A stretch of DNA of 64,000 bases from Ruania rhizosphaerae (GTDB taxonomy: Bacteria > Actinomycetota > Actinomycetes > Actinomycetales > Beutenbergiaceae), in NCBI RefSeq assembly GCF_009805705.1, contig NZ_VSMB01000014.1:42360-106359 (forward strand), read 5' to 3'. The notes under the pieces are model-generated. The model was not told the DNA's origin. It was given only the letters and a program-made list of their open reading frames with translations, and ran no database searches. The position numbers were made by a program, and so were the translations under genes. Below, one piece after another: positions 49,383 through 57,977 of this stretch. How positions within the stretch are numbered: position 1 is the stretch's first letter; every line of letters starts with the position of its first letter.

Positions 49383-50720
49383 TCAGACCGCGATGTGCGT
49401 GGTCGCGATCGCGGGATCCCCGGCCGAGAGGCGGCGCGCGTACGGGGACAGCTCGGCTCGCGAGGTGCGGTGGCGTTCGGCCGCTTGAGTGACGCCGTCG
49501 GAACCGGTGAATCCCGGCTGCACGACGCCGTCCAGGACGAGGGGCACATGCAACCCGCGCAGACCGTCCTCGGCGGGCTCCCACCCGGCGACCGCTCCGC
49601 TGACCACGACTTCCTCGACTGCCCGGCCGGCAGTGTCCACCCGGCGCGCGGCGGCCTTACGCCCACCCACGCTCGACTTCGAGGCGGAGGCCTTCTGCAC
49701 CGGCTCCATCACGCCGTCGCTGTTCTCGCGCTGGACCAGCTTGTAGACCATGCCGCAGGTCGGCGCCCCGGAACCGGTCACCACCGAGGTGCCCACACCG
49801 TAGGAGTCGACCGGTGCGGCGGCGAGGGAGGCGATCGCGTGCTCGTCCAGGTCGGAAGAGACCACGATCTTCGTACCGGCGGCGCCGAGCGAGTCGAGCT
49901 GGTCGCGTACCTCCCGGGCCACCATGCCGAGGTCTCCGGAGTCGAGGCGCACCGCGTCCAGGCCGGTTCCGGCGGCTGCGATCGCCCGGCGCACCCCCTC
50001 GGCGATGTCGTAGGTGTCGACCAGCAGTGTGGTGGCATCTCCGAAGGAGGCCACCTGGGAGGCGAATGCCGAGGGCTCGTCGTCGTGCAGCAGGGTGAAG
50101 GCGTGTGCGGCAGTGCCGATCGTGGTCAGACCGTACCGGCGGCCCGCCTCCAGATTGGACGTGCCCGCGAACCCGCCCACGACGGCAGCCCGCGCGGCGG
50201 CGACCGCAGCGTACTCATGTGCGCGCCGACCACCCATCTCCAGGCACGGCCGGGTGCCCGCGGCGCTGGTCATCCGGGACGCTGCGGAGGCCACTGCCGA
50301 GTCGTAGTTGAGGATGGAGAGCACGAGCGTTTCCAGCAGCACACCTTCGGCGAATGATGCCTCGACCGTCATCAACGGAGAGCCGGGGAAGAACACCTCA
50401 CCCTCGGCGTAGCCGTGGATCTCTCCGGTGAAGCGGTAGTTCGCGAGGAACTCCAGCGTCTGGTCGTTCACGATGCCGCCCTCGCGGAGGAACTCCAGCT
50501 CGGCGTCGGCGAATCGGAAGGTACTCAGCGCCTCCAGCACGCGCCCGGTTCCGGCCACCACGCCGTAGCGGCGTCCGGCAGGCAGGCGCCGGGTGAAGAC
50601 CTCGAAGACGCATCGCCGGGACGCTGTTCCGTCGGCGAGCGCAGCCTGCAGCATCGTGAGCTCGTAGCGGTCGGTGAGCAGGGCCGTACTGGGCTGGGTG
50701 CCCCTCTGTGACGCGGACAT
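49383..50720 (-). CDS. pncB: Nicotinate phosphoribosyltransferase
   Basis: A 445-residue enzyme of NAD salvage that makes nicotinate mononucleotide from nicotinate and PRPP. It has LLTDRYELTMLQAALADG (the family N-terminus), FTGEIHGYAEGEVFFPGSPL, GGRRAHEYAAVAAARAAVVG, TIGTAAHAF (the regulatory His), VRLDSGDLGMVAREVRDQLD, IVVSSDLDE and DSYGVGTSVVT. ATG 50720 is supported by a TACCGT box on the minus strand (50727-50732) 6 nt upstream. It is divergent from clpS, the usual actinobacterial arrangement. Confidence 0.93.
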   Translation of the reverse strand: MSASQRGTQPSTALLTDRYELTMLQAALADGTASRRCVFEVFTRRLPAGRRYGVVAGTGRVLEALSTFRFADAELEFLREGGIVNDQTLEFLANYRFTGEIHGYAEGEVFFPGSPLMTVEASFAEGVLLETLVLSILNYDSAVASAASRMTSAAGTRPCLEMGGRRAHEYAAVAAARAAVVGGFAGTSNLEAGRRYGLTTIGTAAHAFTLLHDDEPSAFASQVASFGDATTLLVDTYDIAEGVRRAIAAAGTGLDAVRLDSGDLGMVAREVRDQLDSLGAAGTKIVVSSDLDEHAIASLAAAPVDSYGVGTSVVTGSGAPTCGMVYKLVQRENSDGVMEPVQKASASKSSVGGRKAAARRVDTAGRAVEEVVVSGAVAGWEPAEDGLRGLHVPLVLDGVVQPGFTGSDGVTQAAERHRTSRAELSPYARRLSAGDPAIATTHIAV

Positions 50721-50726
50721 GAGGCA

Positions 50727-50732
50727 ACGGTA
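50727..50732 (-). promoter_or_regulatory. -10 box of a leaderless pncB transcript
   Basis: TACCGT on the minus strand, 6 nt before ATG 50720. Confidence 0.5.
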
Positions 50733-50789
50733 ACGGCCCCGGGTCGATCGAGGTGCCGGTACCGGGCTGCCTCGGCGCGCACGGATCCG

Positions 50790-50795
50790 TACGCT
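50790..50795 (+). promoter_or_regulatory. -10 box of a leaderless clpS transcript
   Basis: TACGCT ends 7 nt before ATG 50803. No ribosome site separates them. Confidence 0.5.
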
Positions 50796-50802
50796 GGGGG
50801 CC

Positions 50803-51114
50803 ATGGTCGTCGCCAGCACCCCCGTCAGCACGCCGGACACCGAGTCCGTCACCGATGCTGCCGAAGCGATCGCGCCCGATCGGCCGTGGCGCACCATCGT
50901 CTGGAACGATCCGGTGAACCTGATGAGCTATGTCACCTACGTCTTCCGTAGCTACTTCGGCTACTCGGAGCAGAAGGCAAGGACCTTGATGCTGCAGGTG
51001 CACCACGAGGGACGCAGCGCCGTTTCGCACGGCAGCAGGGAACAGATGGAGGTGGACGTGCAGGCGATGCACTCCTTCGGGCTCTGGGCCACACTCGCCC
51101 AGGACGGCGACTGA
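50803..51114 (+). CDS. clpS: ClpS adaptor for the Clp protease
   Basis: A 103-residue adaptor that delivers N-degron substrates to ClpC/ClpP. It has a flexible N-terminus of about 28 residues, then [20 protein letters not shown] (the N-D-x-x-N-x-M peptide pocket), [20 protein letters not shown] and an alpha-beta end, [13 protein letters not shown]. It overlaps the DUF2017 gene by 1 base and is first in a probable clpS-DUF2017-murI-MBL unit. Confidence 0.95.
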   Translation: MVVASTPVSTPDTESVTDAAEAIAPDRPWRTIVWNDPVNLMSYVTYVFRSYFGYSEQKARTLMLQVHHEGRSAVSHGSREQMEVDVQAMHSFGLWATLAQDGD

Positions 51115-51740
51115 TGCGAGCCTTCGTCCGCCGTCGGGGGGCGTTCGTGGCCGAGGTGAGTCCGGATGAACGCACCATCCTCGCCCGCGTGGTGGCCGAT
51201 ACCTGTGAGTTGCTCGGCACACCGATTTCCCGGGAAGCCCCTGACGGCGCAGCCCGCCCCAGTGGGGACGGTGCTGACCCGCTGGCCTTCCTGACGTGGT
51301 CTGCTGATGGGATCGCCACCCCCAGTGACCCGGCACTGGCTCGGCTTTTGCCTGACGCCAGTGTCACCGATGAGGAGGTCTCGGCCGAGTTCCGCCGGCT
51401 GACCGAGGCCGATCTGCGGGAGACGAAGGCGGCGCGATTGAGGATGGTGTGGGCTGCCTTGCAGGCTCCTGGCGATGAGGTGCGGGTGTCGCCGGAGCAT
51501 GCGATGGACTGGGCGGGTGCGCTCAACGACGTCCGGTTGGTGGTGGCCGAACGGCTCGGGATCCGCACCGAGGAGGACGCGGAGGAGCTCCATGAGGCGT
51601 TGGGTTCGCCACGGACCGGGCAGCAGTCCCGGCACAGCGAACGGGATGAGATCCGCGAGGCGCTCGGCATGCTCTACTCCGCCCTGACCTGGTTGCAGGA
51701 GTCGCTGCTGCAGGTGATGCTGCCCACACTCGACCGCTGA
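51114..51740 (+). CDS. DUF2017 protein
   Basis: A 208-residue protein, all-helical by composition, with EFRRLTEADLRETKAARLRM and WAGALNDVRLVVAERLGI, and a C-terminal MLYSALTWLQESLLQVML helix. This is DUF2017, found next to clpS in actinobacteria. Its function is unknown; gene order suggests it helps or regulates Clp proteolysis. It overlaps clpS by 1 base (TGATG). Confidence 0.9.
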   Translation: MRAFVRRRGAFVAEVSPDERTILARVVADTCELLGTPISREAPDGAARPSGDGADPLAFLTWSADGIATPSDPALARLLPDASVTDEEVSAEFRRLTEADLRETKAARLRMVWAALQAPGDEVRVSPEHAMDWAGALNDVRLVVAERLGIRTEEDAEELHEALGSPRTGQQSRHSERDEIREALGMLYSALTWLQESLLQVMLPTLDR

Positions 51741-51766
51741 GCGGTGCGTGCCCGGGCCAGCGGGCC

Positions 51767-51772
51767 TACCCT
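51767..51772 (+). promoter_or_regulatory. -10 box of a leaderless murI transcript
   Basis: TACCCT ends 7 nt before GTG 51780. The same hexamer is used before prfB (17611). It gives murI its own promoter inside the clpS cluster. Confidence 0.5.
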
Positions 51773-51779
51773 CGTGGAG

Positions 51780-52616
51780 GTGAGCGACGCACCCATCGGC
51801 ATCTTCGACTCTGGTGTCGGAGGCCTGACGGTTGCGCGGGCCGTGATCGACCAGCTGCCGAACGAATCCGTGCGCTATGTAGGCGACACGGCGCATGGTC
51901 CCTACGGGCCGTTGCCGATCGCCGAGGTGCGCGCGCATGCGCTGGCGGTGATGGACGACCTCGTCGCCTCCGGGGTGAAGATGCTCGTCATCGCCTGCAA
52001 CTCTGCCTCGGCCGCCGTGCTGCGAGATGCGCGTGAGCGGTACACGATCGGCCGGGGCGTCCCGGTGGTCGAAGTGATCCAGCCCGCCGTCCGGCGTGCG
52101 GTCGCCGCTACCCGGTCGGGGCGCATCGGTGTGATCGGTACGCGGGCCACCATCGACTCGCGCGCCTATGAGGACGCCTTTGCCGCCGCACCGCACCTGC
52201 AACTGACTGCGACGGCGGCCCCACGGTTCGTGGAGTTCGTCGAGCGAGGTATCACGTCCGGCCCGGAGTTGCTGGGGGTGGCGCGGGAGTATCTCGCGCC
52301 GGTGCTGGCGGCGGACGTGGACACGCTTGTGCTGGGGTGCACGCACTACCCCCTGCTGACCGGTGTGGTCCAGTACGTGGTGGGGGACGCTGTCACGCTG
52401 GTCAGCAGTGCGGAGGAGACCGCCAAGGACGTCTACGCCGCCTTGGTCGCGCACGGGCTCGAGCGCAGCGACGAAGCGCCCGCCCCCCACGCCTTCCTCA
52501 GCACGGGAGAACCCGCCGCCTTCACCCAGCTCGCGCGGCGCTTCCTCGGCCCCGAGGTCGGCGCGGAGTCGGCAGCCGAGATCACCGGTGAGATCCCGGC
52601 GGTGATGCACCCGTGA
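51780..52616 (+). CDS. murI: Glutamate racemase
   Basis: A 278-residue enzyme that makes D-glutamate for peptidoglycan. It has [19 protein letters not shown] (Asp10/Ser11), [10 protein letters not shown], the two catalytic cysteines in [10 protein letters not shown] (Cys73) and [10 protein letters not shown] (Cys187), and HYPLL with its His. GTG 51780 is chosen because the family begins just before the IFDSG motif and a TACCCT box ends 7 nt upstream; GTG 51774 and 51744 are alternatives. It overlaps the MBL hydrolase gene by 4 bases (GTGA). Confidence 0.95.
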   Translation: MSDAPIGIFDSGVGGLTVARAVIDQLPNESVRYVGDTAHGPYGPLPIAEVRAHALAVMDDLVASGVKMLVIACNSASAAVLRDARERYTIGRGVPVVEVIQPAVRRAVAATRSGRIGVIGTRATIDSRAYEDAFAAAPHLQLTATAAPRFVEFVERGITSGPELLGVAREYLAPVLAADVDTLVLGCTHYPLLTGVVQYVVGDAVTLVSSAEETAKDVYAALVAHGLERSDEAPAPHAFLSTGEPAAFTQLARRFLGPEVGAESAAEITGEIPAVMHP

Positions 52617-53383
52617 GACTCATCGTTCTCGGCTGCTCAGGTTCGGTATCCGCTCCGGACTCGGCGTCCTCGTCCTACCTGGTGGAGGCCGACGACGGCA
52701 CCCGCACCTGGCGCGTGGTCCTCGACCTGGGATCCGGTGCCTTCGGGCAGCTGTTGGGGCAGGTCGAGCCTGCATCGGTGGATGCGGTGTTGTTCTCGCA
52801 TCTGCACGCCGACCACATGGTCGATGCTGCCGCGATGCACGTGTACCTGAGGTACGGGCCCCAGGGGCCGTACCCGGTGATGCCGGTCTACGGTCCATCC
52901 GAGACCGCCGACCGGATCGCCCAGGTCTGCGGTAACGGGGAGACGGTTGACGGCGAGTTCGAGTTCCGTTCCTGGGTCCCAGACCAGGAGGTGCGCATCG
53001 GCCCGATGGTCATCCGGGTGCATGAGGTTCGCCACCCAGTGCCTGCCTATGCCATCCGCATCGAGGGACCCGGCGAGAACGGCGGCCGCGTGGTCCTGAC
53101 CTACAGCGGCGACACCGACACCTGCGACGGGCTGATCGAGGCCGCCCGCGGGGCCGACCTGTTTCTCTGCGAGGCCGCGTTCAGTGAGCCCTGTTCGGCG
53201 CCCCGGGGCATCCACCTCACCGGCCGGCGGGCTGGCCAGAGTGCCGCCCGGGCCGCCGCGCGGCAGTTGCTGCTGACCCACATCCAGCCCTGGGTGGACA
53301 GCAGTGCCGTCGCGGCCGAGGCGGGTAGCGAGTACGGCGGGCCGGTGGAGCTCGCGCGTCCAGGGGCGATGTGGCGGGTGTGA
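52613..53383 (+). CDS. MBL-fold metallo-hydrolase
   Basis: A 256-residue beta-lactamase-fold hydrolase. Strand 1 is [20 protein letters not shown], the metal motif is [12 protein letters not shown] (HxHxDH), then [17 protein letters not shown] (third His), [12 protein letters not shown] (Asp) and [11 protein letters not shown] (last His). It resembles the tRNase Z/ElaC-type and cyclic-nucleotide phosphodiesterase-like members found next to murI and rph in actinobacteria. It may process RNA or a nucleotide. GTG start overlaps murI. Confidence 0.85.
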   Translation: MRLIVLGCSGSVSAPDSASSSYLVEADDGTRTWRVVLDLGSGAFGQLLGQVEPASVDAVLFSHLHADHMVDAAAMHVYLRYGPQGPYPVMPVYGPSETADRIAQVCGNGETVDGEFEFRSWVPDQEVRIGPMVIRVHEVRHPVPAYAIRIEGPGENGGRVVLTYSGDTDTCDGLIEAARGADLFLCEAAFSEPCSAPRGIHLTGRRAGQSAARAAARQLLLTHIQPWVDSSAVAAEAGSEYGGPVELARPGAMWRV

Positions 53384-53606
53384 CACATCCCACCGTGCAC
53401 CCGATGAGCAGCTGATCGAGTGCGGTGAGCGGGCGTGGGCGCGTATGGACCCGCGGGTCGCGTCGAGCGCTGCGATCATGCCGTTCCCGGCGATACTCCG
53501 CAGGTCTGCTCAGGCACCTATCGCCAGGCGCGATCGGGTGAGGCGATGGCGGAGGTGTGATCGTCCACGCACCAGACGTGGGTGTCACGGAGTGGTAAAG
53601 GCTCGG

Positions 53607-53612
53607 TAGTCT
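53607..53612 (+). promoter_or_regulatory. -10 box of a leaderless ppc transcript
   Basis: TAGTCT ends 6 nt before ATG 53619. Confidence 0.5.
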
Positions 53613-53618
53613 CCCGCT

Positions 53619-56315
53619 ATGACCGATGCATCCGAAGCGACCGTGACCACACCCGCGAACGGGATCGCCACCGGCTCCCGGACGGGGGCAGTGCTCGAGA
53701 TGCCAGACGCACTCCGGCACGACGTACGCCTGCTCGGTGAGATGCTCGGAACAGTGCTCACCGAGAGCGGTGGACCCGAACTGCTGGCCGACGTCGAGCG
53801 GCTACGCGAACTGACCATCTCCGCCTACGACGACGCCGGAAGCGACGCCTTCGCCCGCGCCGAGGAGCTGGTGGAGTCCTTCACCCTCGACCGGGCCGAG
53901 AAGGTGGCCCGCGCTTTCACCTGCTACTTCCACCTGGTGAACCTCGCCGAGGAGTTCCACCGTGTGCGCGCACTGCGCTCCCGCGAGAGCGGGAAGGCGG
54001 CCACCGGCCGTGCTCCGGAGGACTCGCTGCAGGGCGCCTGGGCCTTCCTGACCGAGGAGGTCGGCGAGGACGAGGCCCGACGGCGTCTGGACGGAATCGA
54101 GTTCCGTCCCGTCCTGACGGCGCACCCCACCGAGGCCCGGCGCCGTGCGGTGGCCGCGAGTATCCGCAGTATCTCCGAGCTGCTCGCCGAGCGGGACGAT
54201 CCGCGGCTGGGGGATGCCGGGTTGGAGGGCAACCGCCGTCAGTTGCTCTCCCAGATCGACCGCCTGTGGCGCACCTCGCCGCTGCGCAGCACCAAGCCCA
54301 CCCCGCTGGACGAGGTGCGCACCGCGATGGGCATCTTCGACCAGACCCTGTTCAGCGCACTGCCGCAGATGTACCGCAAGGTGGATGCGCTCCTGCAGGA
54401 CCCGGACTCACCGGCACCACTGCAGGCGCCCGCGTTCGTACGCCTCGGCAGCTGGATCGGCGCCGACCGGGACGGTAACCCGAACGTCACCTCCTCCATC
54501 ACCCGCTCGGCGGCGGCCATCGCCTCCGAGCATGTGCTGACCGCGCTGGAGGAGGCGGCCGACCGGGTCGGGCGCGCGCTCACCCTCGGTGCGGACACCA
54601 CTCCGGCCTCGGAGGAGCTCGAAGGGTTGTGGAACCGCCAGCGTCAGCTCTCCACCGAACTGACCGATGAGGTGGCCGGCAAGTCGCCGAACGAGCCGTA
54701 CCGGCGCGTGATGCTGGTGATCGCCGAGCGGATCGCCGCCACCCGCCGCCGGGACGCCGACCTCGGTTACGACCAACCTGAAGAGCTTCTGGCCGACCTG
54801 GCCGTCGTCCAGTCCTCTCTCGTGGCCGCTGGTGATGCCCGTCAGGCCTATGGCGACGTGCAGGACCTGATCTGGCAGGTACAGACCTTCGGATTCCACC
54901 TCGCTGAGCTCGAGGTGCGCCAGCACTCCAAGGTGCACAATCAGACCCTGGAGGACATCGACTCCGGCGGCGAGCTGAGCCCGATGAGTCAGGAAGTGCT
55001 GGAGACCCTGCGCACCATCTCCTCCATCCAGCGGCGCCACGGTGAGTTGGCCGCGCACCGCTACATCATCTCCTTCACCACCTGCGCCGCCGACATCGCA
55101 GCCGTCTACCGGCTCGCGGAGGAGGCGCTCGGTTCCGCTGAGGGCGCCCCCACGCTGGACGTCATCCCGCTGTTCGAGACCTTCGCCGACCTCCAGGCCA
55201 GCACCGACGTGCTGGAGGAGATGCTGACCCTTCCCCAGGTGCAGGCGCGGCTCGAGGCGACCGGACGCCGTCTGGAAGTGATGCTCGGCTACTCCGACTC
55301 CTCCAAGGACGTCGGACCGGTCTCGGCCACGCTGGCCCTCTACGACGCGCAGGAGCGCATCGCGCAGTGGGCCGCCAAGCACGACATCAAGCTCACGCTC
55401 TTCCATGGCCGCGGTGGTGCGCTCGGCCGGGGTGGCGGCCCCGCCAACCGCGCCGTGCTCGCTCAGCCCCCGGGCTCGGTGGACGGTCGGTTCAAGCTCA
55501 CCGAGCAGGGTGAGGTCATCTTCGCCCGGTACGGCGACCCGGTGATCGCCCAGCGTCACATCGAGCAGGTGGCCGCCGCCACCCTGCTGCAGTCCACCCC
55601 CGCCATCGAGGAGCGCAACTCCACCGCCGCGCGGGACTTCGCCGATATCGCCGCCACGATGGACAAGGTGTCGCGGGACCGGTTCTACGAGCTCGTCCAC
55701 ACCGACGGGTTCCCGGCCTGGTTCGGTGAGGTCACCCCGCAGGAGGAGGTCGGCTGGCTGCCGCTGGGCTCGCGCCCCGCCCGCCGTGGGCTGAGCATGG
55801 AGTCCCTGGAGGACCTGCGGGCGATCCCGTGGGTGTTCGCATGGACCCAGGCGCGCATCAACCTCACCGGCTGGTTCGGTCTCGGCACCGCTCTCGCCGG
55901 TGTCGGTGACGTGGAGCGGCTGCGGGACGCGTACAAGCGCTGGCCGCTGTTCGCCACGATGATCGACAACGTCGAGATGTCGCTGGCCAAGACCGACGAG
56001 CGGATCGCCCGCCGGTACCTGGCGCTGGGGGAGCGGGACGACCTCGCGCAGCTGGTGCTGGACGAGCTCGCCCTCACCAAGCAGTGGATCGTGGACATCA
56101 CCGAGCAGGAGCGGCTACTCGCCGGGCACCGCGTGCTCGGCCGCGCGGTGATGCTGCGCAGCCCCTACGTCGATGCCCTCTCGCTGCTGCAGCTGCGGGC
56201 ACTGCGGACGCTGCGTGCGGAGGACTCAGCCGACAGCGAGCACGACGAGGCGATCCGCCGGCTCATGCTGCTCAGCATGAATGGTGTGGCGGCAGGGCTG
56301 CAGAACACCGGCTGA
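53619..56315 (+). CDS. ppc: Phosphoenolpyruvate carboxylase
   Basis: An 898-residue enzyme that carboxylates phosphoenolpyruvate to oxaloacetate, refilling the TCA cycle. It has the catalytic-His motif VLTAHPTEARRRAVAASIRS, SWIGADRDGNPNVTSSITRS, the second His/Arg region LAELEVRQHSKVHNQ, VMLGYSDSSKDVGPVSATLA, LFHGRGGALGRGGGP, and the conserved C-terminus MNGVAAGLQNTG. The length is full. It stands between the murI-MBL pair and rph-rdgB, where many relatives have no gene. It is probably its own unit, with a leaderless promoter and a hairpin after it. Confidence 0.96.
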   Translation: MTDASEATVTTPANGIATGSRTGAVLEMPDALRHDVRLLGEMLGTVLTESGGPELLADVERLRELTISAYDDAGSDAFARAEELVESFTLDRAEKVARAFTCYFHLVNLAEEFHRVRALRSRESGKAATGRAPEDSLQGAWAFLTEEVGEDEARRRLDGIEFRPVLTAHPTEARRRAVAASIRSISELLAERDDPRLGDAGLEGNRRQLLSQIDRLWRTSPLRSTKPTPLDEVRTAMGIFDQTLFSALPQMYRKVDALLQDPDSPAPLQAPAFVRLGSWIGADRDGNPNVTSSITRSAAAIASEHVLTALEEAADRVGRALTLGADTTPASEELEGLWNRQRQLSTELTDEVAGKSPNEPYRRVMLVIAERIAATRRRDADLGYDQPEELLADLAVVQSSLVAAGDARQAYGDVQDLIWQVQTFGFHLAELEVRQHSKVHNQTLEDIDSGGELSPMSQEVLETLRTISSIQRRHGELAAHRYIISFTTCAADIAAVYRLAEEALGSAEGAPTLDVIPLFETFADLQASTDVLEEMLTLPQVQARLEATGRRLEVMLGYSDSSKDVGPVSATLALYDAQERIAQWAAKHDIKLTLFHGRGGALGRGGGPANRAVLAQPPGSVDGRFKLTEQGEVIFARYGDPVIAQRHIEQVAAATLLQSTPAIEERNSTAARDFADIAATMDKVSRDRFYELVHTDGFPAWFGEVTPQEEVGWLPLGSRPARRGLSMESLEDLRAIPWVFAWTQARINLTGWFGLGTALAGVGDVERLRDAYKRWPLFATMIDNVEMSLAKTDERIARRYLALGERDDLAQLVLDELALTKQWIVDITEQERLLAGHRVLGRAVMLRSPYVDALSLLQLRALRTLRAEDSADSEHDEAIRRLMLLSMNGVAAGLQNTG

Positions 56316-56342
56316 TCCGGCTGGAGGTAGGCGCGGATAGGA

Positions 56343-56389
56343 AATCGCTCGTCGATCTGGTGGCGTGACCACCAGATCGACGAGCGATT
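56343..56389. terminator. ppc terminator hairpin
   Basis: A perfect 21-bp inverted repeat (56343-56363 with 56369-56389) around CGTGA, 28 bp after the ppc stop. No U-tract follows. Confidence 0.85.
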
Positions 56390-56490
56390 CGCTGTTGTAC
56401 GGCAGTCTCCACGGCATCCGCGCCGGGCCCCGCGCCACGTGGATCCGGCTGGCGCCCCGGCCCGCGGCAGGGAGGTGCTGGCCGCTGCCG

Positions 56491-56496
56491 TAGGCT
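56491..56496 (+). promoter_or_regulatory. -10 box of a leaderless rph transcript
   Basis: TAGGCT ends 7 nt before ATG 56504; the same hexamer precedes nth and the TetR gene. Confidence 0.5.
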
Positions 56497-56503
56497 CGAT
56501 CGC

Positions 56504-57289
56504 ATGACTGAGAGCACTACTGCACCCGCCACCCGCGCCGACGGCCGCCGCCCCGACGAGCTCCGCCCCGTGACCTTCCACCGCGGCTGGTCCGACCAGG
56601 CCGAGGGGAGCGTGCTGGTCGAGTTCGGCGGCACCCGGGTGCTGTGCACCGCATCCTTCACCGAGGGCGTCCCACGCTGGCGCAAGGGGTCGGGCCTGGG
56701 CTGGGTGACCGCCGAGTACGCGATGCTTCCCCGCTCCACGAACTCTCGCTCGGACCGTGAGTCCGTCAAGGGGAAGATCGGGGGACGCACTCACGAGATC
56801 TCCCGCCTGATCGGCCGCTCGCTGCGCGCGATCATCGACGTCTCCGCTCTCGGTGAGAACACGATCGTCCTCGACTGCGACGTGCTGCAGGCCGACGGCG
56901 GAACCCGCACCGCCGCGATCACCGGCGCCTATGTGGCCCTCGCCGACGCCATCGCCTGGGGCCGGGAGAACGGGGCGGTCAAGCCCGGTGCCACCGTGCT
57001 GACCGACTCCGTGGCCGCCGTCAGCGTGGGCATCATCGACGGAACGCCGATGCTCGATCTCCCCTACGTCGAGGACGTGCGTGCCGAGACGGATATGAAC
57101 GTCGTGGTGACGGGCGCCGGCTCGTTCGTGGAGGTGCAGGGCACGGCCGAGGGGGCGCCGTTCCATCGCGCCGAGCTCGACTCCCTCCTCGACCTCGCGG
57201 TCGCCGGCACTGCGCGCTTGGCGCAGCTGCAGGAGCAGGAGCTGGCAGCACCGCTCAGCCGCCGCGGCGCGCCGGGGCCGCTCGCATGA
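56504..57289 (+). CDS. rph: RNase PH
   Basis: A 261-residue phosphorolytic 3'-5' exoribonuclease that trims tRNA 3' ends. It has [80 protein letters not shown] and [16 protein letters not shown]. The phosphate-binding GGTRTA and ring-interface Arg residues are present. It overlaps rdgB by 4 bases, the typical pairing. Confidence 0.96.
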   Translation: MTESTTAPATRADGRRPDELRPVTFHRGWSDQAEGSVLVEFGGTRVLCTASFTEGVPRWRKGSGLGWVTAEYAMLPRSTNSRSDRESVKGKIGGRTHEISRLIGRSLRAIIDVSALGENTIVLDCDVLQADGGTRTAAITGAYVALADAIAWGRENGAVKPGATVLTDSVAAVSVGIIDGTPMLDLPYVEDVRAETDMNVVVTGAGSFVEVQGTAEGAPFHRAELDSLLDLAVAGTARLAQLQEQELAAPLSRRGAPGPLA

Positions 57290-57921
57290 CGGCGCACGGG
57301 CAGCAGGGCGCAGAGGCGAGCGCTCGGCTGGTGCTCGCCACGCACAACCAACACAAGGTGGCTGAACTCAAGGCCATTCTCCACGCCGCCGGGGTACCGG
57401 CCGAGGGCGTGGTCGGTGCCGGTGAGGTGGGGGCGAGGGAGCCGGTTGAAGACGGTGTCACCTTCGCTGAGAACGCTTTGATCAAGGCGCGTGCGCTCGT
57501 CGCGCATACGGGTGTCGCTGCTGTGGCCGATGATTCCGGCCTCGCCGTGGACGTGCTCGGTGGGGCGCCGGGGATCTTCTCCGCCCGGTGGGCGGGCAGG
57601 CACGGTGACGACGCAGCGAACCTCGATCTGCTGCTCGCCCAGCTCGCCGACGTCCCCGCCGAGCATCGCGCGGCCGGCTTCGTGTGCGCGGCGGCCCTGG
57701 TGGCACCGGACGGCACCGAACATGTCGAGGTCGGCGAGCTGCGGGGGACACTGCTGACACAGCGCCGGGGGACCGGCGGCTTCGGCTACGACCCGATCCT
57801 GCGGCCCGACGGCGAGGACCGCTCGTGCGCCGAGCTCACGGCCGAGGAGAAGAACGCCATCTCCCATCGAGGGAAGGCCTTCCGGGCGCTAGCACCGCAC
57901 ATCGCCGCTGTGCTCATCTGA
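57286..57921 (+). CDS. rdgB: Non-canonical purine NTP pyrophosphatase (RdgB/HAM1)
   Basis: A 211-residue enzyme that hydrolyses ITP, dITP and XTP to monophosphates. It has [74 protein letters not shown] and [10 protein letters not shown]. It overlaps rph by 4 bases. Its stop codon lies inside the first copy of the SorC operator (57911-57921), so the polyol locus begins directly behind it. Confidence 0.95.
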   Translation: MTAHGQQGAEASARLVLATHNQHKVAELKAILHAAGVPAEGVVGAGEVGAREPVEDGVTFAENALIKARALVAHTGVAAVADDSGLAVDVLGGAPGIFSARWAGRHGDDAANLDLLLAQLADVPAEHRAAGFVCAAALVAPDGTEHVEVGELRGTLLTQRRGTGGFGYDPILRPDGEDRSCAELTAEEKNAISHRGKAFRALAPHIAAVLI

Positions 57922-57943
57922 GTTCGGGATTGTGCTCATCTGA
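57911..57943. promoter_or_regulatory. Two SorC-type operator copies before the polyol dehydrogenase gene
   Basis: TGCTCATCTGA occurs at 57911-57921 and 57933-57943, 22 bp apart (about two helical turns). The next 35 bp hold a possible -10 (TATCGT at about 57945) and the AAGGAG ribosome site of the dehydrogenase. The same 11-mer is found three more times around the SorC-family gene (60435-60503). Confidence 0.8.
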
Positions 57944-57977
57944 TATCGTCGTCTCGACGACCACGCAAGGAGCCGAG

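Noticed and set aside
48221..49666. A 481-codon minus-strand frame
   Set aside because: Antisense to the helicase gene and overlaps the pncB end; no domain or start signals.
54408..55700. A 430-codon minus-strand frame
   Set aside because: Antisense to ppc, whose catalytic motifs are intact; no recognisable domain.
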